Assembly (NCBI GenBank): GCA_001899395.1
Contig: MOYD01000060.1
Location: 1-45,177 of the forward strand
Source: Candidatus Gastranaerophilales bacterium Zag_111
GTDB taxonomy: Bacteria; Cyanobacteriota; Vampirovibrionia; Gastranaerophilales; Gastranaerophilaceae
Length of the DNA stretch: 45,177 bases
Reading direction: 5' to 3'
The position numbers and the translations under genes were made by a program. Below are positions 8,397 to 17,167 of this stretch, piece after piece. The first letter of the stretch is position 1; every line of letters begins with the position of its first letter. The notes under the pieces are model-generated. The model was given only the letters and a program-made list of their open reading frames with translations, was not told the origin of the DNA and did no database searches.

Positions 8397-8627
8397 CTAT
8401 CTTTTTTCAACCGGCACAATATTAACCGAATACCCTAAAATTTTACATATCCTCTGAAATTCATCAAGCTTCAGGGCATTTCTTCTGATTTTACAAGAAA
8501 ACGTACTTTGCGGAATGACTTTGCCGGATTCATCTTTCAACTGTTCCAGAAGTATTTTTTGCGTTATGTGACCTTTTGCCATTACAAGCCGCATTATTTC
8601 ATCATTATTCCATTCCGTTATATCCAT
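8397..8627 (-). CDS. Small helix-turn-helix protein
   Basis: A 76-aa protein with an XRE/Cro-like pattern: EIMRLVMAKGHITQKILLEQL, QSTFSCKIRRNALKLDEFQR and ICKILGYSV, the last resembling regulators that use helix-turn-helix binding to DNA. Function is otherwise unknown. I prefer the ATG at 8627: TATACT lies exactly 6 nt upstream and TTGAAT 16 nt before that, giving a good leaderless promoter. A TTG start at 8651 would lie inside that promoter. Its stop codon touches the outer end of the DUF559 right arm, so the insertion could have set the C-terminus. Confidence 0.7.
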   Translation of the reverse strand: MDITEWNNDEIMRLVMAKGHITQKILLEQLKDESGKVIPQSTFSCKIRRNALKLDEFQRICKILGYSVNIVPVEKR

Positions 8628-8739
8628 AGAAAAAGTATAAATTATTGACAATATAATTCAAATAATGTATTTTAATATTGAATATTTCAATATAATATCG
8701 TATTATTAAATATATTGTTATGAATTAAAAGGAGCAAAG

Positions 8740-9432
8740 ATGAAAAAGTTAGGTTTTACTCTGGCAGAGGTTTTAATTACACTTGGCGTTATTGGTGTTG
8801 TTGCGGCAATTACAATCCCCGGGTTAATATCAAATTATCGAAAACGCCAATTGGAAGAACAGATTAAAGTAAATTACTCCTCAATCCAGCAGACAATGAG
8901 ATTTATGGATGAAGAGGGCTTATCCTATGAAATCTTTAAAGACGGCAGTGACGCATCTATGAAAGAATGGTATGAATCTTTTATAGAAAAACACATGAAA
9001 GTAGAATCCGTTTGCATAAACACCGCCGGGTGCTGGCACAAACAAGGTGTTGCACTTGAATTAAACGGGAATAAAAATGGTTGGGAGAGTAATATAGGCT
9101 GGGGAATTAACATATTAACCTTTATAACTGCAAAGGGTGCGTATTTTGATATGGATGGTCATGCACCAGGTGCTTGCACCAGTAAATTTGGGGTTGATAC
9201 TACAACATCCTGTCTTGTAATATATTTTGATGCTAACGGCGCAAGCAAACCAAACAGAGTAGGAAAAGATATCCATGCGCTGGTCTGGACAGAAAAAGGG
9301 CTTGTCCCTGCCGGAAACGACAGAACAAAAGAGGAAATAGACCAGGAATGTTTAACAGGAAGCGGTTATTTTTGTTTACAGAAAATCATCGAGCAAGGTT
9401 GGGAAATCCCTGACCAAGTATGGAGAAGGTAA
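8740..9432 (+). CDS. Type II secretion/type IV pilus pseudopilin
   Basis: The protein starts MKKLG|FTLAEVLITLGVIG, a short prepilin leader with Gly before the predicted PilD cleavage site and Glu at +5, followed by the usual hydrophobic helix (VIGVVAAITIPGLI) and a globular domain with several Cys. Length is 230 aa. The start has a strong site (AAAAGGAGCAAAG). Compared with the split pseudopilin at 6005-6779, this one is intact. It would be assembled in the inner membrane into a pilus-like fibre. Confidence 0.9.
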   Translation: MKKLGFTLAEVLITLGVIGVVAAITIPGLISNYRKRQLEEQIKVNYSSIQQTMRFMDEEGLSYEIFKDGSDASMKEWYESFIEKHMKVESVCINTAGCWHKQGVALELNGNKNGWESNIGWGINILTFITAKGAYFDMDGHAPGACTSKFGVDTTTSCLVIYFDANGASKPNRVGKDIHALVWTEKGLVPAGNDRTKEEIDQECLTGSGYFCLQKIIEQGWEIPDQVWRR

Positions 9433-9470
9433 TAAATTATTACAATTTGTTACAAAAATACCCAAAATAT

Positions 9471-9498
9471 TAAAGTTTCTTACGACTTATGCCGACAT
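9471..9498 (+). promoter_or_regulatory. Sigma-28 (FliA)-like promoter
   Basis: TAAAGTTT at 9471-9478, 12-nt spacer, GCCGACAT at 9491-9498. The FliA consensus is TAAAGTTT-N11-GCCGATAA, so the -35 is perfect and the -10 differs at two positions. It lies 36 nt before the ATG at 9535, leaving room for a leader with the ribosome site GAAAGGAT. Confidence 0.65.
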
Positions 9499-9534
9499 GG
9501 ATAATAAAGGAACTAAGACGAAAGGATTTTAATT

Positions 9535-10617
9535 ATGGGTATGTCAGCATCACAAGCCAGATTTCTCTCCCTAACAGCTCGAAAAAATAACGTCGAGTAT
9601 GAAGGGCAGCAGATTAACCAGCAGCGTACTACACTGGCTAACCAATCTTCTTCGTACTATTCAGAGCTTTGCAACATGGTTGTGCCAACTCCGCCATCAG
9701 TTGACGATTATACAAAAGTGTCTTACACATTTGATGACGGTGCTTTAACTAACACAATCACATCAATGATTGCCAAAGGTAACGGAATGTACTCTATCAG
9801 CTACATTCAACAATGGCAAGACGATTATTCAATTGTTTCTGCATCTTCAAGCATTATTTCACAAGGTGTTGATATTACAGGAAACGATTGTTATAAAATC
9901 GGTTCAACAACACTAAGAAAACTTGGTGATGTTTCCGGATATAACATCTTAGGTGATTCGTATTTATCTTCATTAACAGAAGAACAAAGAGAAGAACTGC
10001 TTGAGCAGGAAAAATATTACCAGACAATGCTTAATGATACAGTTTTAGGTAACGCATCTTCAACAAACGAATGGTATGTAAGATACGTTAAAGACGGCAC
10101 AAACGGTTCTTATGTACCTTACTTCTACCAGGCAGCAGAAGTCGAAAACCAAAGCAATTATAATGACGGTTATGCAACAAGTAACATCAACTGTTACTCA
10201 CTAGGTTCATCAACCAAGACAAAAGAAGTCTTAAATGCGCTTGGGTCAGTTGAAAAAGATTCTACCGGAAGATACATTTCTATCACCCTCTTCCAAACAG
10301 ATGAAAACGGTGATATCAAAAAAGACGAAGACGGTAACAACATTTCAACAACTTATTCGCTTGTTACAAACACAGCAACAGACGAAGAAGCATACAACGA
10401 CGCATTAAACCAATATAACTACGAGCAATATCAATACGACCAAAAAGTCCAAGAGATTAACTCAAAAATCGAGATTGTACAGCAACAAGACAAGAGCCTT
10501 GAACTTGAACTAAAACAACTCGATACAGAAGAAAGCGCTATTTCAACAGAAATGGAAGCTGTCAAAAAAGTTATCTCTAAAAACATTGATTCATCATTCA
10601 AGACATTTAATGCTTAA
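9535..10617 (+). CDS. Lineage-specific coiled-coil protein (MGMSASQARF family)
   Basis: A 360-aa protein without a signal peptide. The N-terminal helix (SQARFLSLTARKNNVEYEGQ, then QQINQQRTTLANQ) and the C-terminal coiled coil (about residues 285-350, Gln/Glu/Lys-rich) flank a beta-rich Ser/Thr/Asn/Tyr-rich centre. This helical-end, variable-middle plan resembles flagellin/hook-associated and other type III secretion filament proteins, but I see no direct homology. A sigma-28-like promoter lies just upstream. I infer a late flagellar-class exported or structural protein; this is a hypothesis. Confidence 0.75.
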   Translation: MGMSASQARFLSLTARKNNVEYEGQQINQQRTTLANQSSSYYSELCNMVVPTPPSVDDYTKVSYTFDDGALTNTITSMIAKGNGMYSISYIQQWQDDYSIVSASSSIISQGVDITGNDCYKIGSTTLRKLGDVSGYNILGDSYLSSLTEEQREELLEQEKYYQTMLNDTVLGNASSTNEWYVRYVKDGTNGSYVPYFYQAAEVENQSNYNDGYATSNINCYSLGSSTKTKEVLNALGSVEKDSTGRYISITLFQTDENGDIKKDEDGNNISTTYSLVTNTATDEEAYNDALNQYNYEQYQYDQKVQEINSKIEIVQQQDKSLELELKQLDTEESAISTEMEAVKKVISKNIDSSFKTFNA

Positions 10618-10618
10618 C

Positions 10619-11572
10619 TTAACCCTCGATAAGCATGCTGGCACCAATAACACCTGCTGAGTTGCCAAGCTGTGCCGGAACGATTTCAACCGCGTTTCCG
10701 GCAACAACCATAGCGCGTTCTTTGATTGTGCGTCTTATCGGGTCAAGCAAAAGTTCTCCGGCTTCTGCTACGCCGCCGCCGATTATGACTTTTTCAGGGT
10801 TTAAAAGGTTAATCACACTTGTTAAACCAATACCAATATACTCGCCGACAATCTCAAAAATCCGTTTTGCAACCGGGTCGCCTTCTTCTGCTGCTTTTGC
10901 AACAATGTATGGCGTAATTTCGTTATCTACACCCGCAAGCTCTCTGAATTTTGTTGACTTGCCGCCGCGGATATAGTCTTGTGCCATAGCCACAATTGAA
11001 GGACCTGAGGCAAAGGCTTCAAGACACCCTGTGTCACCGCAACCGCAAATTGGCCCCCCGTTCATTTGAAGTTTAATATGTCCGATTTCTCCTGCAGCAT
11101 TTGAAGCTCCGCGAACAAGTTTGCCGTTGATTACAAGCCCTGAACCAATTCCTGTACCAACAGTGATACAAACAAAGTTTTCACAACCTTTGCCGGCACC
11201 AAACTTCAATTCACCAAGCGCTGCACATCTTACATCGTTATCAATACGGGTTGGTATATGGAATTCATCCTCAATCATTTTCGCAATCGGTACATTTACC
11301 CAGCCCGGAATATTTGGCGCAAGTTTTACTACGCCTGTTTTATAATCAACCTGTCCCGGGAAATCAAACCCAATGCCCTGAATTTCTTTTGAATTGGTAT
11401 TTGTTTCTTTCATCAAGTCTTTTATTGCCTGTTTGATGTTATTTACAGTGTACTCGTAACCCATTTTTGCATAAGTCGGAACACTGTTTGAATAAATAAT
11501 CTTGCCTTCTCCGTCTACAAGCGCGATTTTAACATTTGTTCCGCCAACATCAATACCAATTCTTTTTGCCAT
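10619..11572 (-). CDS. glk: ROK-family glucokinase
   Basis: ATP-dependent sugar kinase, probably glucose to glucose-6-phosphate in the cytosol. Motifs: GIDVGGTN (6-13) phosphate loop, GIGFDFPG (67-73), IDNDVRCAALGE (110-121) with the catalytic Asp, EIGHIKL (162-168) and the zinc motif CGCGDTGCLE (176-185) typical of ROK proteins. Length 317 aa is standard. It is convergent with the coiled-coil gene with 1 nt between them. ROK substrate (glucose versus another hexose) cannot be fixed from sequence alone. Confidence 0.92.
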   Translation of the reverse strand: MAKRIGIDVGGTNVKIALVDGEGKIIYSNSVPTYAKMGYEYTVNNIKQAIKDLMKETNTNSKEIQGIGFDFPGQVDYKTGVVKLAPNIPGWVNVPIAKMIEDEFHIPTRIDNDVRCAALGELKFGAGKGCENFVCITVGTGIGSGLVINGKLVRGASNAAGEIGHIKLQMNGGPICGCGDTGCLEAFASGPSIVAMAQDYIRGGKSTKFRELAGVDNEITPYIVAKAAEEGDPVAKRIFEIVGEYIGIGLTSVINLLNPEKVIIGGGVAEAGELLLDPIRRTIKERAMVVAGNAVEIVPAQLGNSAGVIGASMLIEG

Positions 11573-11697
11573 TATTTTCCCTTTCTTAAAATGTGTGTCT
11601 AGTTTTATGATATGGCAAATATTTCAGGTGAAAAGTTTGTTAAATTTTATTAAGGAAAGGGAATTTTTATGGTAAGATAAAAGAAAAGGAGAGGAAT

Positions 11698-11907
11698 ATG
11701 TTTCAAGTATACACATCAACTGATAAATCAGAATTATCAAAAAATTTAGTAGGCGAATTTAAAGATTGGGATGAGGCAATGGATTGCGCGGAACAGGCAA
11801 TCGAAGGCAAAACCGGCGTAAGATACATTGTTGAAGAAACAAACGGAACAGTAAACAGTTATGGAGAGTTAATCGCGTCTGTTGTGGCAGAAAGTGATTT
11901 TAACTAA
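11698..11907 (+). CDS. Small hypothetical protein
   Basis: A 69-aa acidic protein starting MFQVYTSTDKSELSK with a strong ribosome site (GGAGAGGAAT before ATG). It has one predicted amphipathic helix (WDEAMDCAEQAIEG) between beta-like segments. It is monocistronic and followed directly by a strong terminator. No family recognised. Confidence 0.75.
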   Translation: MFQVYTSTDKSELSKNLVGEFKDWDEAMDCAEQAIEGKTGVRYIVEETNGTVNSYGELIASVVAESDFN

Positions 11908-11921
11908 AAAAAGCAAATAAA

Positions 11922-11950
11922 AAGCGGGACTTTTCTGTCCCGCTTCTTTT
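11922..11950 (+). terminator. Rho-independent terminator
   Basis: Perfect 9-bp stem AAGCGGGAC/GTCCCGCTT (11922-11930 and 11937-11945) with a 6-nt loop, followed by a T-rich run (CTTTTTAT). It sits between the convergent genes at 11698-11907 and 11957-14134 and, with A-rich sequence on the other side, may serve both. Confidence 0.9.
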
Positions 11951-11956
11951 TATGAC

Positions 11957-14134
11957 TTACGGTTGTTGCCCGTGGTCTTCGCACCATTGGATATATGTAG
12001 GGTGTGTTTTTAATACGCTTGGCGGTACCGGGTCACCTGCTTTGTGCCCATTGGCATCAGTTGAGTAAACCCATACACCGTTTTTACGGACAATTTTGGC
12101 TACGGCTTTACCTTCAACCGGTCTCCATGTACCTTTTTTGTCAGATTTTGGAACATTATATTTGTCGATTTTATCCTGTGCCGTATCTTCATCAACTTTA
12201 AACTTGTCACCGTTTTTGAACTCGTATTCTTTGCGAAGTTTTGGTGTTTTGTTGTATTTAATACCGGCTCTATCCATATTGTTGTCTTCTCTGAACATTT
12301 GGATAAACTCTTTTATGTGTGCCTTTGGAATACCAAGAGCTTCAGCGTACTGATAAGGACCCATACCGCTTCTGTGTTTTACGTTGAACTCAAGAGTTTC
12401 AGTTTCTTCAATTTCTTTACGTTCAATCGGATCCGGTTCCGGCGGCTTAGGCGGTTCAACAACAGGATCAGGGTCTTGAACTTCTTCCGGTTCTTCGACT
12501 TCTAGTTTGCCGATTGCTTCCTGAGTAGCTTTCAAGTCTTGATATGCTCTTTCAAGTTCTTCTGTGTTAGCGGTTACGCCTTCACCCATTGAAGCTTTCA
12601 ATACAGCAGCCTTAATTCTGTCATCAAGCGGTAAGTCTTGAATTTTGTTAATAATTGCCTGGTTATCTGCATTCTTAACAAGTGATAAGTCTTCTAATAC
12701 CGCTTCAACCGCTGCTCCGTTAAATGCGTCTTCTGTCTTGCCTTGAGTTAATAAGAAGGCTGTAACACCGGCAAGTACAGGACCTGCAAGCTGTCCAAGA
12801 ACCGGAATTTTAGCACATGCAGAAGCTGTAGCTTCAGCAAATGCCTCAGCAGTTCCGCCTTGCGCGGTAACAGTTGTCTTATGTACTGCACCTTCTGCAT
12901 CTGTCCATTTAATTGTCTTAGATACAGTGTCGCCTTCAACAATCTTAGAATCAGACGCGGAAGCTGAATGGTGAGAGTGAGTTGACCCGCACAAAGCACC
13001 AATTGCGTTACCGACAGCGGCTGCACCTGCTGCAATACCAGCGGCTCTGAATTTAGCACCTAAGCTGCCTTCTGTGCCAAAACCGAAGCGTTTGTATAAA
13101 GATTTAACATCGCCTTCTGATACAAAGTTACTGTCACCAACGTTAAGACGTTTTTTAAGTAATTTTTTCTCATCAAGGTTAAGGTTCTGGTCGCCGCCTG
13201 AATAGTCAACCAAGACATCTTGTACTGCTCTTGTATCAATATTACCGTCTTCGTCAATCATATCAGCATAATGACCATATTTAGCTCTGGCATCCTTGAT
13301 TTTCTTTTCATCACCGGTTGCTTCAGCTTTTGCAATTTGTTTTTGACCGTATTTTTGAAGTTGTTTCAATGCTCTGAATTCATCGTTTGATAAGTGGAAA
13401 GTTTTTCCTTCTTCTTCAGGATGGTCTTTTAAATAAGCTTTTTCTTCGGCTTCTGATCTAAAGGCTTTTTTACCGGCAACTTCTTGAACATTTTCATAGT
13501 TTTCTACGTTATGCTCAGCCGCTTTTCTAATACCTTTAACAGCACCTTTTTTCTCTGCGTTAATACGTAATGCTGCTACATCTTTATCATATTGAGCCTT
13601 AAATTCTTGATATTCTGCAGCAAGTCTGTCATATTCAGCTTCATATCTTGCTGCGTCCGCCTCGTTACCTTTTTTCATAGCGGACTTCCAGTTCTTTTCA
13701 GCGTCTTTAAGAGCTTTTTCCTTAGCTTTTTTCAGCTTATCAAGTTCTTTTAACTTAGCTTTAGCTTCGTCTTTAGTTAAAAGTCTGCCGTTTTCATCTC
13801 TGTAGCCGTATTCATCTTTAATATTTTCATTTGCTTTATCTTTACCGACAGCATCACCGGAGTGTTGTTTTGTTTTATCAATAACTCCCTGGTCAGCAGT
13901 ATGCTGTTTTGCAGTAAACGTTGCACCCATTTCAGATGCAATATCTACCTGTGTTGTTTCCACAACATTTCCGTCATTAGCCTCAGCCTTGCCGGTTAGT
14001 GCATCTGAAATCATTTTAGTTAATCTGTTAATTTCTTCCCTGTTTGCTTCAACACCGCCATTCTCCTTTTTCTGTAAAAACTGAATTCGAGCTTGGCAGT
14101 CTTGAATCGTTTTAAGCTGCACTTCATTTGCCAT
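11957..14134 (-). CDS. Large coiled-coil protein with Pro-rich linker, unknown function
   Basis: About 725 aa. The order is: Lys/Glu/Ala-rich coiled coil (roughly residues 1-280), an acidic middle, two hydrophobic segments (around AGIAAGAAAVGNAIGALCG and LGQLAGPVLAGVTAFLLTQG), a Pro/Glu linker (PEEVQDPDPVVEPPKPPEPD) and a basic C-terminal domain with KNGVWVYSTDANGHKAGDP. There is no signal peptide. The plan recalls translocator or effector proteins of type III systems, but no homology is claimed. I chose ATG at 14134 (AAAGGA site) rather than an upstream in-frame codon at 14233. A sigma-28-like promoter lies about 244 nt upstream. Confidence 0.75.
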   Translation of the reverse strand: MANEVQLKTIQDCQARIQFLQKKENGGVEANREEINRLTKMISDALTGKAEANDGNVVETTQVDIASEMGATFTAKQHTADQGVIDKTKQHSGDAVGKDKANENIKDEYGYRDENGRLLTKDEAKAKLKELDKLKKAKEKALKDAEKNWKSAMKKGNEADAARYEAEYDRLAAEYQEFKAQYDKDVAALRINAEKKGAVKGIRKAAEHNVENYENVQEVAGKKAFRSEAEEKAYLKDHPEEEGKTFHLSNDEFRALKQLQKYGQKQIAKAEATGDEKKIKDARAKYGHYADMIDEDGNIDTRAVQDVLVDYSGGDQNLNLDEKKLLKKRLNVGDSNFVSEGDVKSLYKRFGFGTEGSLGAKFRAAGIAAGAAAVGNAIGALCGSTHSHHSASASDSKIVEGDTVSKTIKWTDAEGAVHKTTVTAQGGTAEAFAEATASACAKIPVLGQLAGPVLAGVTAFLLTQGKTEDAFNGAAVEAVLEDLSLVKNADNQAIINKIQDLPLDDRIKAAVLKASMGEGVTANTEELERAYQDLKATQEAIGKLEVEEPEEVQDPDPVVEPPKPPEPDPIERKEIEETETLEFNVKHRSGMGPYQYAEALGIPKAHIKEFIQMFREDNNMDRAGIKYNKTPKLRKEYEFKNGDKFKVDEDTAQDKIDKYNVPKSDKKGTWRPVEGKAVAKIVRKNGVWVYSTDANGHKAGDPVPPSVLKTHPTYIQWCEDHGQQP

Positions 14135-14508
14135 TTTTCTTGTCCTTTCTTTTCTTATAGAAATACTTGTATTATGTCCCTTGAATGTATAAACGTTTTT
14201 TGAACTAAAAAATTGATAAAAAATATTTAACAAATATATACAATTTACCTAAAATCTAGATATAATGTACATTTCAGCTTATTAAGAAATATTAAGTATC
14301 AGGTCTGCCTCTTGATTTATACATATATTTACTTGCCTTTCAGTCGCATGGAAATACCTAATCTTTTACTACTTTCGTTATCGGCTCACTCATAGTCAAA
14401 CTTTAGACATGCGACGGGATATTTTACAAAACGTTACAAAGTCGCCGAATAAGAATTATTTGCCATGCTCCACCTTTGTTGCTATCATAGGAAAAAGGAG
14501 ATTAGGGA
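14135..14508. other. 374-bp divergent intergenic region
   Basis: The region separates the minus-strand coiled-coil gene from thyX. It contains the minus-strand sigma-28-like promoter (14378-14405), an 8-bp inverted repeat GTCGCATG (14343-14350)/CATGCGAC (14408-14415) that brackets that promoter, and the thyX ribosome site at its right edge. The part nearest the coiled-coil gene (14135-14280) is AT-rich with TATAAT-like words but no clear paired promoter. I recognise no riboswitch. Confidence 0.6.
14378..14405 (-). promoter_or_regulatory. Sigma-28 (FliA)-like promoter, near-perfect
   Basis: On the minus strand, TAAAGTTT (14405-14398), 12-nt spacer, GCCGATAA (14385-14378). Both boxes are identical to the FliA consensus; only the spacer is 1 nt longer than the E. 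coli optimum. It points toward the gene starting at 14134, giving a leader of about 235 nt. Confidence 0.7.
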
Positions 14509-15204
14509 ATGGAAGAAAATAACAAACCGGTTGTAAATCTTATATCTAAACCGGACAATATGCTTAAAACAATCTATACGGCATGCAGAACATGCTATAG
14601 TGCGGATTATCCGATAAATATTTATGAAGGCGCTGTTGATGAAGAAAAAATGTTAAAACTGATTAAACGCGTCATCGGTTCCGGGCACTACTCGACAATT
14701 GAACATATACAGGTAAGTTTTGCAATATCAAATGTGTCACGCGCATGCACACACCAGCTTGTAAGACACCGCCACATGTCTTTCTCCCAAAAATCCCAGC
14801 GTTATGTTAAGGAAAAAGGACAGTTTGACTACATAATCCCGCCAACAATTGCCAAAAATCCTGAACTCAAAGCAAAATTCATTGATTTTATGGGCAAAAT
14901 ATCAGAACAATACCAGGAATTTGTAGAAGCAGGAATTCCGGCAGAAGACGCACGTTTTGTTATGCCTAACGCCGCTGCAAGCTCTATGGTCGCAAGTCTT
15001 AACCTACGCGAAATGATACACCTTGCAAACCTTCGACTTTGCACCCGTGCTCAATACGAAATAAGATGTCTTGTAAAAGGCATGTGTGACGCCCTAATTG
15101 CCGAAGAACCATGGTTAAAAGATTATCTGGTGCCAAAATGCGAACGCCTTGGGTTCTGTGATGAAGACAAGTCCTGCGGCAGAATGAAAACAAGGGAAGA
15201 ATAA
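14509..15204 (+). CDS. thyX: FAD-dependent thymidylate synthase
   Basis: ThyX makes dTMP from dUMP with methylene-THF as carbon donor and NADPH/FAD as reductant. The family signature RHR-x7-SQR is present as RHRHMSFSQKSQR (86-98), with STIEHIQVSFAISNVSRAC before it and the C-terminal LRLCTRAQYEIR after. Length 231 aa is typical. Ribosome site AAAGGAGATTAGGGA precedes ATG. The dCMP deaminase (22492-22935) and glyA in this window supply its two substrates' pathways. dtd follows after 2 nt. Confidence 0.96.
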   Translation: MEENNKPVVNLISKPDNMLKTIYTACRTCYSADYPINIYEGAVDEEKMLKLIKRVIGSGHYSTIEHIQVSFAISNVSRACTHQLVRHRHMSFSQKSQRYVKEKGQFDYIIPPTIAKNPELKAKFIDFMGKISEQYQEFVEAGIPAEDARFVMPNAAASSMVASLNLREMIHLANLRLCTRAQYEIRCLVKGMCDALIAEEPWLKDYLVPKCERLGFCDEDKSCGRMKTREE

Positions 15205-15206
15205 TC

Positions 15207-15644
15207 TTGAAAGCACTTATCCAACGTGTTAAAACCGCATCAGTAAGAATTGACGGACAGATTTTTTCACAAATTGGCGCCGGCATTTTGGTATTTTTAG
15301 GAGTTGAAAAAGGCGACAGCAAAACAAACGCGGAAAAACTTGCCCAAAAACTTTCATCATTACGGATTTTTGAAGACGAAAACGGCAAAATGAACCGTTC
15401 AATTTTAGATACAAAAGGCGAAATGCTTATTGTATCACAATTTACACTATGCGGAGACTGTCAAAAAGGCACCCGCCCAAGTTTTGATAAATCAGCCCCA
15501 CCGGAAATCGCAAACCGGCTCTATGAATACTTTATAGAACAAATTAAAACTTACTCAATCCCCTGCCGAACCGGAAAATTTGGCGCAATGATGGACGTTT
15601 CTCTGATAAACGACGGTCCTGTAACTTTTATGGTCGAAAAATAA
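15207..15644 (+). CDS. dtd: D-aminoacyl-tRNA deacylase
   Basis: DTD removes D-amino acids (and glycine from tRNA-Ala) from mischarged tRNAs. Motifs: MKALIQRVKTASVRIDG start, SQFTL (77-81), TGKFGAMMDV (122-131) and NDGPVT (135-140), the catalytic-site motifs of the family. Length 145 aa is standard. The start codon is TTG at 15207, with AAGGGAAGA 6 nt upstream inside the thyX end, so translation is probably coupled to thyX. Confidence 0.95.
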   Translation: MKALIQRVKTASVRIDGQIFSQIGAGILVFLGVEKGDSKTNAEKLAQKLSSLRIFEDENGKMNRSILDTKGEMLIVSQFTLCGDCQKGTRPSFDKSAPPEIANRLYEYFIEQIKTYSIPCRTGKFGAMMDVSLINDGPVTFMVEK

Positions 15645-15730
15645 AGTTTTGTAACAAAATATATTTACCCTGAAAAAATCTAAAAAACGACTTTTTTATT
15701 AATTTATAAAGAAATAAGAGAGAGTTTACT

Positions 15731-17017
15731 ATGAGTTGGTGGCAAAAACTTACTTATACACCGCAAACATCCAGCGTTCATCCGGGTTCAAAGATTGAGC
15801 GCAAAACTCAAACGGACAAAACAGATGAAACACAATCCACAAGGGAAGTCAACAAACAAAATGAAGTAAAAGATATTGACGGGGTTTTAAATGCGTTAGC
15901 TCCAACTCCTGCTGAAAAAGCTGCAAACAACAACGAGGTCTCCGGACAAAATAATACTGAAGGAGTTTCCAACAGCAAACCTTCAACTGATACGGCAAGT
16001 GCAAAGGCTTTACTTGCGCAAGGTCAAGCCAAAATGCAAGAAGCTAACACTCAAGGCGAAGATTGTAAAAGCAAAACAGAACAGACCAAAAGCGATATGC
16101 AAACCGCTCAACAACAACAAAAGGACGCGGTTGAAAAAACACAAAATGTTAAAACAAGTTTAACAGGTTTGCAGCAAAAAAGAGATGCGCTCCAAAGAGA
16201 TATAAAATCTACAAGCGACGAAATCGCAAAAGAAGAAAAAAAATTACAGCAGGAAGAACAAGAAATCCGGCAGCTTCAACAAGAAGCCCAAACCCTGCAA
16301 AACAGTTCCAATCCCGAAGACCAGGAAAAATTAAAAACCATTTCCGCAAAAATCGGCGACAAAAGTAAAAACTTAACTGCAATCTGCACAAGACTAAGAG
16401 CAAAACACACAAAACTCTCAACAAGTTCAAAAGCACTGAAACAAAGTTCAGAAAAAGAAAATGCTTACTATAAACAAATGAATACACTTGCAACTCAATA
16501 CCAGCAGTCTAATTCAAAAATTCAAGAGTTTGCACAAACACTTAATGAAATATCTTCAACCGTAAAACAACTTGGCGATACAACCGCAAACATCGGAAAA
16601 ACAATGAAAGCAACAGGTGAAGCAATAGTTGCAGCCGCAACAGCAAGCAGCTTTTTCACATTTGGAGCGTCATCCGCTGCAATCCCGCTTGGTGAACAAC
16701 TTATATCAACAGGAACCCAAGTTAATCAAGTAGGCACACAGGTTTCAAACATAGGTTCCGTTGGTATGCAGGCATCAAACGCTACACTTGCAGTCACTCA
16801 ACCTGCCGGTCTTCAAATTGACAAATTCTTATCAACTGCCGCAGGTGCAATGTCATCAGGGAACACCGTAACTTCTTCAATCGGAACAATGGACAACGAC
16901 TTGGGTAAAATGCTTTCAAGTATCACTAATATCGAAACCAAAGCTCAGGAATTTTCAAGCATAGAAGGGCTTTTAGGTCAAATTGGTCAAACCTCAAACG
17001 GAAAAACTCAGGCTTAA
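15731..17017 (+). CDS. Long coiled-coil protein, unknown function
   Basis: A 428-aa protein starting MSWWQKLTYTPQ. Residues ~25-90 are polar and disordered, ~95-270 form long Gln/Lys/Glu-rich coiled coils, and ~285-320 carry a small-residue hydrophobic segment (IVAAATASSFFTFGASSAA). Then come Ser/Thr/Gly-rich helices with repeated GTQVNQVGTQVSNIG. There is no signal peptide. It resembles the other coiled-coil proteins here (9535 and 11957 genes) and the general look of type III translocators, but it lacks a sigma-28 site. Function unknown. Confidence 0.72.
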   Translation: MSWWQKLTYTPQTSSVHPGSKIERKTQTDKTDETQSTREVNKQNEVKDIDGVLNALAPTPAEKAANNNEVSGQNNTEGVSNSKPSTDTASAKALLAQGQAKMQEANTQGEDCKSKTEQTKSDMQTAQQQQKDAVEKTQNVKTSLTGLQQKRDALQRDIKSTSDEIAKEEKKLQQEEQEIRQLQQEAQTLQNSSNPEDQEKLKTISAKIGDKSKNLTAICTRLRAKHTKLSTSSKALKQSSEKENAYYKQMNTLATQYQQSNSKIQEFAQTLNEISSTVKQLGDTTANIGKTMKATGEAIVAAATASSFFTFGASSAAIPLGEQLISTGTQVNQVGTQVSNIGSVGMQASNATLAVTQPAGLQIDKFLSTAAGAMSSGNTVTSSIGTMDNDLGKMLSSITNIETKAQEFSSIEGLLGQIGQTSNGKTQA

Positions 17018-17167
17018 TTTCCCCAAACCCTTGCATAATTTTTACTTCCATGTTAAAATAAATATATAAGTTATATTTTTTATTTGAAATCGATTTATAT
17101 TTTGTGAGGATGTTACCTTAAATTTATTTATTATGTATTATTTTTTATCAATTAAGAGGCTTTTATT

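Noticed and set aside
7861-8400. Target-site duplication flanking the DUF559 unit
   Set aside because: The flanks (GTGCAACAA on the left, CTATCTTTT on the right) share no direct repeat.
14280-14508. Riboswitch (for example THF type) upstream of thyX
   Set aside because: The pairing seen is better explained by the inverted repeat around the minus-strand promoter, and no known aptamer core is recognisable.
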